A DNA stretch of 64,000 nt from JAWPMV01 sp038527215. GTDB taxonomy: Bacteria; Bacteroidota; Bacteroidia; J057. Where the stretch lies: the NCBI GenBank assembly GCA_038527215.1, contig JBCBGC010000001.1, forward strand, positions 1 through 64,000, in the 5' to 3' direction. The notes under the pieces are model-generated. The model did no database searches and was not told the origin of the DNA. It saw only the letters and a list, made by a program, of their open reading frames with translations. Shown here in pieces: positions 51,370 through 58,317 of the stretch (within the stretch, counting starts at the first letter, position 1; each line of letters starts with the position of its first letter). The translations under genes and the position numbers were made by a program.

Positions 51370-53202
51370 CTAAATTCCCACCGGACCTACGATCACGTTT
51401 TTGTCCAAGTCAAAATAAACATACTGCTTGCCTGGACCATCGAAAATAGCCACTACATTCCGGTCAATGGGATTCTGGTTGGCGTCAGTGATGTACAAGC
51501 GCAAGGCCGCTCCCACAGAATTGAAGGGAATCGCTACCGGGGCATCCCGCTCGCGGAACTGTAGGTCGCTGATATCCCTGGGCGGACTAAACTGACCGGA
51601 TTCGAAGAGGGTGTATTTTGTGCCGGAAAAATTAAAGAGACAGGCGATTTCGCGTGTGCCTACGGACAGGTCCATGGCCGCGCCTACGGAATCAAACGGG
51701 CAGGTATAGTCGGTGCCCCACTGCCAGAGTTCTGCCACCCCACCGAAGCTGTTACTGCTGGGAGAGTAGGCCGTGAATTTGGTGCCGTCTTTACTAAAGA
51801 AATAGGTTTTTTCCGGATCGGCGTCGTGCCGGATATTGATGGCCGCGCCTACCCCTGAATTCCGAAAAGGATGGGAATTGGCTTGTCCCCATTCAGAGAG
51901 TCTGAAGGGGCCGCTCACTGCGCCGAGAGAATTCAGAAACACCATCTCGGAATTTACCCCATCGAATAGGACCATTTTATTCTGCACATTGCCGACTACA
52001 AAAGCCGCTGCGCCTACGCTGGAACGAGTATCTCGAAAATTCGGAATGCCGCCGGTGATGTTTTCACATTCGGTTACGGTGTAGGAAGTCGTGAGATTGG
52101 CCGCCACTTTGATGGAGGGATCTTTGAGGCTGCGTACCTGATAGGAGATGGGCGCACCATTGTTGATGGAGCCACCGTTTTTGATGAAGTTATTGACGTC
52201 GCTCATCTGCCCGATCAAGGCCCCCGCCGCCATATTGGCGTCTCCCCCAAAAGCATATCCGGAGATGCTGACATTCTCCAGTTTTTCCACCTTCGAAAAC
52301 TCAAATCCCCCACTGCCGCTACTCAGGCCCGCGTTGATGGAGACATCCAATGCCGCTTTGATGGAGTCGGCAGATTCGGTGGACTGAATCAGTAGGTTGA
52401 AAATTCGCCCATAGCTAACCGAAGAGATATAGGTGGCAGGATTGCCTTCGTACACATACTTTTTGAGGTCTTCGGGGGTGATGGAGGCATCAAAAGCCGT
52501 GTTGGCGTCCGGGATGTCGGTTACGATGGTATAAAAGACCTGGGTTAGCTGCACAAACACGCTGGAAAAGGCCTGGGAGCTATTGTAACTAAAAGAGCCT
52601 TTTACCTTGGTGGTGAGATTGGAGAATTTGGCGTTCATTTTGACGCCCATTTCGTCCAGGGAGCGCACCTCTTCCCTTGAATAGGCTATGTTGGCGGTGA
52701 GGTTGCCATTGTTGATGCCGATCAGGTCATTGGTGGCGGTGGCGATCTTGGAAAAACTCACCTCGTCTACGGTGGTGGAGATTTTGCTCGAGCCGTTCAG
52801 GGTATTGATGGTAATGGTGCCTGGACCTCTTTTCAGGGGTATGATGCGGGGACTGCCTTCCGCCACTGACTGCCCCTGCAGAAAGTTACCGGGATACACA
52901 TCCTCGGCAATCGCCGAAGAGTACATGACAAAATCCGCCGCATTCTGAGACAGGTCTACCGTAAAATCTTTACAAGCCCAGATATCATCATTGATGATTT
53001 GCTGCGGTTCAGCAGCAGCGGTAGTATCTACCGTTTCGAAGGGTTGGGGGTTCTCTGGTACCCCAGCTGCGATCATGACTTCCGCAAAAGTTTCCGGGGG
53101 TTCTACCGCTACCTCAGGTTTACAACTCAGCAGGGCATAGCTGCCGATCAGGAGACAGAAGAAACGCTGAAGCAAGCGGGCGGTTGATAATTTCGTTCGC
53201 AT
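51370..53202 (-). CDS. Cholesterol-dependent-cytolysin-like (thiol-activated cytolysin) lipoprotein with hemopexin-like C-terminus
   Basis: The ATG at 53202 starts a lipoprotein signal (FFCLLIGSYALLSC, Cys27). The 610-aa product matches the pore-forming core (domains 1-3) of cholesterol-dependent cytolysins. It has NFLQGQSVAEGSPRIIPLKRGPGTITINTLNG, FYTIVTDIPDANTAFD, PATYISSVSYGRIFNLLIQSTESADSIKAALDV, ISGYAFGGDANMAAGALIG and ISYQVRSLKDPSIKVAANL. The domain-4 part with the Trp-rich undecapeptide ECTGLAWEWWR is absent. From about residue 395 to the end there are about four imperfect repeats of about 55 residues with the SVGAA...VVAIFDG..KQYVYFD pattern of hemopexin/beta-propeller blades. The protein is likely a surface lipoprotein that forms or modulates pores; the target is unknown. 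Confidence 0.85.
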   Translation of the reverse strand: MRTKLSTARLLQRFFCLLIGSYALLSCKPEVAVEPPETFAEVMIAAGVPENPQPFETVDTTAAAEPQQIINDDIWACKDFTVDLSQNAADFVMYSSAIAEDVYPGNFLQGQSVAEGSPRIIPLKRGPGTITINTLNGSSKISTTVDEVSFSKIATATNDLIGINNGNLTANIAYSREEVRSLDEMGVKMNAKFSNLTTKVKGSFSYNSSQAFSSVFVQLTQVFYTIVTDIPDANTAFDASITPEDLKKYVYEGNPATYISSVSYGRIFNLLIQSTESADSIKAALDVSINAGLSSGSGGFEFSKVEKLENVSISGYAFGGDANMAAGALIGQMSDVNNFIKNGGSINNGAPISYQVRSLKDPSIKVAANLTTSYTVTECENITGGIPNFRDTRSSVGAAAFVVGNVQNKMVLFDGVNSEMVFLNSLGAVSGPFRLSEWGQANSHPFRNSGVGAAINIRHDADPEKTYFFSKDGTKFTAYSPSSNSFGGVAELWQWGTDYTCPFDSVGAAMDLSVGTREIACLFNFSGTKYTLFESGQFSPPRDISDLQFRERDAPVAIPFNSVGAALRLYITDANQNPIDRNVVAIFDGPGKQYVYFDLDKNVIVGPVGI

Positions 53203-53402
53203 AAGTAAAAAATCTTTGTGGTTGTTCTCGTACATCCACAAATACCCGAAAAGTGCGCCTCCGGCCTAAAAAAGGCGATGGACAATCAATGGACAAGGGG
53301 GAAAAAGGGGAGGGGGGGGCGACTGTTCAAAAATCGAAAACATGAGTCGTCCCGAATTTTGAGTAAGCCAAGATTTCATAAAAATGCATCTTGAAATCCG
53401 AC
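53203..53402. other. Upstream region of the cytolysin-like gene
   Basis: This is the probable promoter region of the minus-strand gene. It contains a G-run (53291-53323) and no clear promoter consensus or ORF; the 68-codon minus frame at 53266-53472 extends into the repeat and is not called. Confidence 0.45.
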
Positions 53403-53593
53403 CTACCCACAAATATGTCACCCCGGAAAGGCATTTGACCACCAGGGAAAATGACTTATCCGGGGTCTCCATGATTACATAAGGATCGCAGAGACCTCCG
53501 AGGATATAGCTGTCGGGGTCCTTGAGCCGGACAGCTCACCTCCGTGTAGTCAGTGGAGCTTCTGGGGTGTCAAGCATATGGAAGGAGAAATGA
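53403..53593. repeat. MITE-like repeat, copy 1
   Basis: About 190 bp matching copy 2 at a 220-bp distance. It opens TGTCACCCCGGAAAG (53416-53430) and closes CTTCTGGGGTGTCA (about 53560-53573), an imperfect terminal inverted repeat. An inner CCCCGGA...TATCCGGGGTCTCC pairing and GTCGGGGTCCTTGAGCCGGAC hairpin lie inside. No ORF. Confidence 0.75.
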
Positions 53594-53622
53594 TATCATC
53601 AAAAAGGGTTGGGGAGACTCAA

Positions 53623-53810
53623 CTACCCACCAATATGTCACCCCGGAAAGGCATTTGACCACCAGGGAAAATGACTTATCCGGGGTCTCCATGATTACAA
53701 AAGGATTGTTAGACCTCCAACGATATATCTGTCAGAGTCCTTGACCCTGATAGCTCACCTCCTTGCAGCCAAAGGAGCTTCCGGGGTGACAAGCATATGG
53801 AAGGAAAATG
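53623..53810. repeat. MITE-like repeat, copy 2
   Basis: The ends TGTCACCCCGGAAAG (53636-53650) and CTTCCGGGGTGACA (about 53779-53792) form a nearly perfect terminal inverted repeat. The first 70 bp are almost identical to copy 1; the middle is more diverged but with compensating pairs (CAGAGTCCTTGACCCTG vs GTCGGGGTCCTTGAGCCGGAC). Confidence 0.75.
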
Positions 53811-53840
53811 TCGCTTTCCTATCCTCCTCAATAAATTCCT

Positions 53841-53879
53841 AAAAAGAAATGAGCCATCCCATAATTCGGGATGACTCAT
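53841..53879 (-). terminator. Intrinsic terminator of the TerC operon
   Basis: On the minus strand ATGAGTCATCCC pairs with GGGATGGCTCAT (53849-53879) and is followed by a T-rich run (53841-53848). It lies 25 bp after the TerC stop codon. Confidence 0.8.
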
Positions 53880-53904
53880 GTATTTCATATAAGCAAGGCA
53901 AGCC

Positions 53905-54693
53905 TTAGGATTGCGCCTGCTTCTTTTGCTGTTTGGTAAGGGAGATTTTTCGCTGATAGCGCCCTTGTACCACGTCCACCAACACCAGGACCACGAGCAC
54001 AAAATAAAAGGTAGCCTTGCTCATTTGGGTGATTTCGTAGCCAAAGACATGCATGTGAGCCAAATGGCCCCCTTCCGTCAGCAACATGATGCCGACCAGA
54101 AAAAGTATAAATAGCCCCAGGACTTCATACATGCGGTTTTTTTGCAGAAAAGTAGATACTCGGTCCGCTAACCAGATCATGAGGAGTCCGCCAATGATGA
54201 TGGCCGTCGCCATGACCCAGAATACATTGGTCAGGGCCATCGCACTTAGAATAGAGTCAAAAGAAAAAACCAGGTTCATCACCATGATCATGAAGATCAC
54301 CTGTCCTACGGGTTTGACTTTTTTATCCATGCTTTCTTCATGCTCTTCCAGGGAGATCATATGCCATATTTCCTTCATCGCTGTGTAAATAATGAAGGCC
54401 CCTCCGAGGAGAACGATGAGGCTATGGATGTTAAACTCTCCACTGAGAAAGTGACCCTGAGGGGAAAAAACCGGCTCCTGGAAAAGGTCAATGACTGAAA
54501 CGAGCAGAAACAAGAGCAGGATCCTCAAGATGATGGCAAAGCCAATGCCTAGTCGTCGGACATAATTTTGCTTGTCTGGTGGCGCACTTTGAGACTCCAG
54601 CGAGATATACAATAAGTTGTCGAACCCCAGGACAATTTGCAGGAGGATAAGCATCCCCAGGGTCATAAAATTCTCAATCGTTAAGGTTTCCAT
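53905..54693 (-). CDS. TerC-family membrane protein
   Basis: The frame opens at a TTG at 54714, but the ATG at 54693 (METLTIENFMTLGMLILLQ) is preferred. The 262-aa product has seven or eight membrane segments. It has the conserved acidic membrane motifs of TerC proteins: LQIVLGFDNLLYISL near the N-terminus and VMNLVFSFDSILSAMAL in the middle. TerC proteins are linked to tellurite resistance and to metalation of exported Mn enzymes. It is the last gene of an operon running from the sterol desaturase gene, 63 bp after TauE, and a terminator follows. Confidence 0.88.
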   Translation of the reverse strand: METLTIENFMTLGMLILLQIVLGFDNLLYISLESQSAPPDKQNYVRRLGIGFAIILRILLLFLLVSVIDLFQEPVFSPQGHFLSGEFNIHSLIVLLGGAFIIYTAMKEIWHMISLEEHEESMDKKVKPVGQVIFMIMVMNLVFSFDSILSAMALTNVFWVMATAIIIGGLLMIWLADRVSTFLQKNRMYEVLGLFILFLVGIMLLTEGGHLAHMHVFGYEITQMSKATFYFVLVVLVLVDVVQGRYQRKISLTKQQKKQAQS

Positions 54694-54756
54694 CTGGTAT
54701 AGAAATTTTGGCAAAGAAAATAATTATTTGTGGGGGGGACAAAAAAGCGGTTAGAT

Positions 54757-55533
54757 TCAACCGCTAAAGTCTAACCAGCCGAGCTTCCTCGCAGCCAATA
54801 AAAGGCTCGTTAGGATAATGACCACATACATATAATTGGGGTTCATTCGCAGGGTGAACCTGGCCCCCAGGTAAGAGCCAATCAGAGAAGCAGGCAGCAG
54901 GACCCCCACCAGGGCCAGATCAATCTGCCCGTTGAGGCCTCCCCAAATCAAGAGGGCACTGGCCTGGCCAATACTGACACATTTGAGGGCGTAAGACGCG
55001 GCCATGGTGCCTTTGCCCAGCCCCAGCATCATGATAGCCACGAAGATTAAGCCTGCGCCTACTCCTACCAGGCCAGCGATGATAGCCGGAAAAAAGCCTG
55101 CCGCCAGATAGATGTACCAGGGATGGGTTTTTCGTTTGGGTTGAGCTTCCGCCTTGGGAGCCGGTTTCATAAACAGCCATTTTAGACCGGCCGCTCCACT
55201 AAAAAGGGCGATCATGATCAGGATAAAAACCTCCGCCTGGGCTGGGTCCAGCATGCTGATAAATTGAATCCCTAAGAGCCCACCTGCGGCTCCCGCCAGG
55301 GTGAGGATCACCTGTTCCCAGATGGAAAATTCACTGAATTCGCGGAAAAGCCGCATGCCGATGCATGCCTGGGCCAAAATACCCGGACGGGTGGAGGATA
55401 GGGCTACTACCGGACTGACGCCGTACACCAGTAAGACCGGCATGACGATCAGGTTTGCTCCACCAAAATTTACCCCGAAAAACGTGCCTAACATCGCAAA
55501 GAAAAAGAGGGATATGTAGGCAGAAGTTTCCAG
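54757..55533 (-). CDS. Sulfite exporter TauE/SafE-family protein, probable CTG start
   Basis: The protein is a TauE/SafE membrane carrier with about eight membrane helices and two related halves (LGTFFGVNFGGANLIVMPVLLVYG and PAIIAGLVGVGAGLIFVAIMMLGLG). These proteins export sulfite, organosulfonates or similar anions. The first ATG is at 55494, but the residues before it (LETSAYISLFFFA, encoded from a CTG at 55533) complete the first helix and look like the family start with CTG in place of ATG. The stop of the upstream DUF3784 gene (TAG at 55537) lies two codons before that CTG in the same frame. The start is therefore non-canonical or an annotation/sequence issue. Confidence 0.85.
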   Translation of the reverse strand: METSAYISLFFFAMLGTFFGVNFGGANLIVMPVLLVYGVSPVVALSSTRPGILAQACIGMRLFREFSEFSIWEQVILTLAGAAGGLLGIQFISMLDPAQAEVFILIMIALFSGAAGLKWLFMKPAPKAEAQPKRKTHPWYIYLAAGFFPAIIAGLVGVGAGLIFVAIMMLGLGKGTMAASYALKCVSIGQASALLIWGGLNGQIDLALVGVLLPASLIGSYLGARFTLRMNPNYMYVVIILTSLLLAARKLGWLDFSG

Positions 55534-55536
55534 TGG

Positions 55537-56277
55537 CTAAAATTTTACTTTATCGGTGAGCAGGGGATGGGCTTGCATATGGGCGATCAGGTCCGTGTTA
55601 CGGATACTTCTGCCACTAAAGTAACAATGGGTGCCTCGGTCTGGAATAATCAGGATGTAGGGATTTTGGCGGGCATTGATCAGCAATTTGATGCGCTGCC
55701 CTTCCTCGGTGCGGAAAAAGCCCTTTTGTACATCTCCCAGGCTATAGCCATTGGTCTTCATGGTCAGAGAAGGCAGGGCCTCTACCATGCGGATTTCTTT
55801 TACCCGCTGATAAGGGATGGTTACGCCATACAAGCCACTGATCGTAATGGCTTCTTGCTGCAGGTCCAATTTACCTTCGTGGTTACCCACAAAAAACAAC
55901 CCCAGCAGACCCACCATGACCAACACCAGTAAGCCGAGGGCCAGGGCATTATTTCGGGGAGAACTACCCTGCCAGTATTTTTTACTTCGAATGATGAAAA
56001 ATGTATAGGCCAGGACCGGATAAAAACCCAGCACCAAGCCCACGCCAGTTTCTCCAAAAATCTTAAACGCAATCCAACTGAATACCCCTAGGCTCACCCC
56101 GAGAATCAAGTGAAAGCCCTTAAAAAAACGCAGAAAGCCTTTCAGGTTTACCTGGGCTCTTTCTTCTTCCGTCATTTGATTGTAGCCTGCCAATAGGGTA
56201 GGGGCATTTTGTTCCGTCAGGCCAAAAGCCAACATCACAAACACCGCGGCAATCAAAAAGACAATGGTCAGGATCAT
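55537..56277 (-). CDS. DUF3784-like membrane protein with PH-like C-terminal domain
   Basis: The 246-aa product has an N-terminal helix, then PTLLAGYNQMTEEERAQVNLKGFLRF, the DUF3784 signature, and two or three more membrane segments (GFHLILGVSLGVFSWIAF; VLGFYPVLAYTFFII; LGLLVLVMVGLLGLFF). A soluble C-terminal part (about 140-246; LDLQQEAITISGLYGVTIPYQRVKEIRMVEALPSL) resembles a bacterial PH-like domain. The function is unknown. It begins 12 bp after the sterol desaturase stop and its stop lies just before TauE, so it belongs to the same operon. Confidence 0.75.
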   Translation of the reverse strand: MILTIVFLIAAVFVMLAFGLTEQNAPTLLAGYNQMTEEERAQVNLKGFLRFFKGFHLILGVSLGVFSWIAFKIFGETGVGLVLGFYPVLAYTFFIIRSKKYWQGSSPRNNALALGLLVLVMVGLLGLFFVGNHEGKLDLQQEAITISGLYGVTIPYQRVKEIRMVEALPSLTMKTNGYSLGDVQKGFFRTEEGQRIKLLINARQNPYILIIPDRGTHCYFSGRSIRNTDLIAHMQAHPLLTDKVKF

Positions 56278-56289
56278 ACCAGCAAGTAA

Positions 56290-57564
56290 TTAGGACGACT
56301 GCACCGCCTCGGGCGCCGGAACACTTTCCTGTTGACTCAGCCAGATCGCCCCTAGCGCAGAGAGCACAAAATAGCCTCCGACCAGCCAGAGCCCGGGTTC
56401 CCACAGGCCAGCCATGCCAAACCAATCCCCCGAATAGACGATCCAGCTTACCCCGATCAAGCCTCGGATAGCTTCAACCCAGACCGCAGCAGGGTCCCTG
56501 TCCATCAGGGCGGTATAGCCATAGATGCCCAGGGCAATGATGCCTCCGCAGATGAGCAAGCCTGTTTCCCCGATCTTGGAGAATTGGGAAAGCATGAAGA
56601 TCAACAAAAAGGTCGTGGCTACCAGCTGAAACCAAGACCAGACCACCAGCGGACGGGAATCTTCCCCTTCGGCATATTTATCGAATTGGTGTACATCCTC
56701 AATTTTGTAGACAGGATAAGCCTCGCTCACATCTTCAGGCCGCCAACCCGTCGGCATGAACCAAATCCGGAATTTGTCTTTCCAGCTTTTGGTACGCCAG
56801 GCATCCCGGGCCAGGAGCCAGATATGTTTGAAGTTGATCTTAAAAGGATTCCAGGTAGCCATGGGACGGGTGATGCCATAGACTGGAGGCTCTTCCTCCA
56901 ATTCTTCCTGAAAGGTCCCAAAAAGCCGGTCCCAGATCGAAAATATCTGGCCTAGATTTTTGTCCAGATAAATAGGATTGATAGCATGATGCACCCGATG
57001 CTGAGAAGGGGTGATGATGAGGTACTCCAGCCAGCCCAGTTTGGGAATGTGGCGGGTATGGTACCAGAACTGCAAAAACAAATGCAAAGGAGCGAGCAGG
57101 GTAATCACCTTAGCCGGAACCCCTAGCAAAGCCGCAGGAATCAGGAAAAAAGCGTAAATCCCTAGCAGATTGGAAATAGACTGCCGCAAAGCACAAGGCA
57201 GGTTGAACTCCTCGCTGCTATGGTGGATGGCGTGTCGATTCCAAAAAAGGTTGACGCTATGAGCCAGCCGATGTGACCAGTAGCCAGCAAAATCTATGGC
57301 GATGAATCCCAGCACATAGGCTTGCCAGGTGGCTTCCATTTCCCATAACCCAAGCCAGGAGAGCAGAACAGGATAGCTCAAAATGACGACCACCAGTTTA
57401 AGGGAATCCTTGATCGTATTGGTGATGCCAGAACTCAGGCTGGAGATGGTATCCAGACTTCGGATGGTTTGTTTGCCTTTGAAATGACCATAGATGGCTT
57501 CTACCAGAATCAGAAGCATGAAGCCCGGAATGGCGATCATCAAAGCGTCGGCATAAGTCTGCAT
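56290..57564 (-). CDS. Sterol desaturase/fatty-acid hydroxylase-family membrane enzyme
   Basis: The frame is open back to 57642, but the ATG at 57564 (MQTYADALMIAIPGFMLL) is taken as start. The 424-aa protein has the His-cluster motifs of di-iron membrane hydroxylases: HRLAH, HAIHHSSEEF and HRVHHAINP. Together with at least one more His these ligate the Fe-Fe centre. Such enzymes hydroxylate or desaturate sterols, carotenoids, ether lipids or fatty acids. A C-terminal block of three or four extra helices (residues about 310-415) with a short acidic end is an extension to the family. It heads the operon DUF3784-TauE-TerC. Confidence 0.88.
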   Translation of the reverse strand: MQTYADALMIAIPGFMLLILVEAIYGHFKGKQTIRSLDTISSLSSGITNTIKDSLKLVVVILSYPVLLSWLGLWEMEATWQAYVLGFIAIDFAGYWSHRLAHSVNLFWNRHAIHHSSEEFNLPCALRQSISNLLGIYAFFLIPAALLGVPAKVITLLAPLHLFLQFWYHTRHIPKLGWLEYLIITPSQHRVHHAINPIYLDKNLGQIFSIWDRLFGTFQEELEEEPPVYGITRPMATWNPFKINFKHIWLLARDAWRTKSWKDKFRIWFMPTGWRPEDVSEAYPVYKIEDVHQFDKYAEGEDSRPLVVWSWFQLVATTFLLIFMLSQFSKIGETGLLICGGIIALGIYGYTALMDRDPAAVWVEAIRGLIGVSWIVYSGDWFGMAGLWEPGLWLVGGYFVLSALGAIWLSQQESVPAPEAVQSS

Positions 57565-57660
57565 AAGGCGAGAGATAAGGTCCAGGGCCAAAAATACGCT
57601 TTTTTCGGGCCGGAGGAAATAGGAAAAGCAGGCAGCGGTCAAATTTTCCTGCCTTGCGGA

Positions 57661-58317
57661 TCAGGAAACCAGGCCGGATTTAATGGCAATGCGGATGAGG
57701 CCGGCCAGATTGTTCACTTCGAGTTTCCGCAGGAGGTTGGCCCGGTGGGTTTCCACCGTGCGCGGGGAGATGTGTAATTGCTCGCCGATCGCACTACTCG
57801 ATTTGCCTTCAGCGATGAGGATGAGGATTTCGCGTTCTCTGGGGGAGAGTTGGGACAAAAGCACGGTATACTCCGCGCTGGCCTGTCGGAAGATGGGGTT
57901 ACTCTTGACCAGGTTTTCCGTAACCTGGGCGGTATAAAAGTTTTTGCCGGAGGCGATTTTTTTGATGCCCTCTATCAATTCTTCCGCATCGCTGGTTTTA
58001 AAAAGGTAGCCATTAATGCCCAGCTGGATCATTTTTTCAATCAGGATCTTTTCCTGGTGCATGGTCAGAATGCCGATTCGGAGCTCCGGCATGTCTTTCC
58101 GTAACTGGGTCGCCGCCTCCAGCCCATTCATTTCTGGCATGTCGAGGTCCAGGAGCAGGACATCTGGCTGGAGCATCTGGCAGAGACGGATCGCTTCCCG
58201 GCCATTGGCGGCCTCTCCCACCACCTCAAAAGTATCTTCCTGGGCCAGCATGAGCAAAACCCCTTCCCGAACCAGGTGATGGTCGTCAGCGACCAGGATA
58301 CGAATGCGCGCGCTCAT
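57661..58317 (-). CDS. NarL/LuxR-type response regulator
   Basis: The 218-aa product has a receiver domain (ILVADDHHLVREGV with the acidic pair; VLLLDLDMPEMNG with the phospho-acceptor Asp; GYLFKTSD with the conserved Lys) and a LuxR-type HTH near the C-terminus (LSPREREILILIAEGKSSSAIGEQLHISPRTVETHRANLLRKL). Its ATG overlaps the stop of the upstream histidine kinase (ATGA at 58314-58317), so the pair is translationally coupled. It is the likely output of that kinase; targets are unknown. Confidence 0.95.
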   Translation of the reverse strand: MSARIRILVADDHHLVREGVLLMLAQEDTFEVVGEAANGREAIRLCQMLQPDVLLLDLDMPEMNGLEAATQLRKDMPELRIGILTMHQEKILIEKMIQLGINGYLFKTSDAEELIEGIKKIASGKNFYTAQVTENLVKSNPIFRQASAEYTVLLSQLSPREREILILIAEGKSSSAIGEQLHISPRTVETHRANLLRKLEVNNLAGLIRIAIKSGLVS

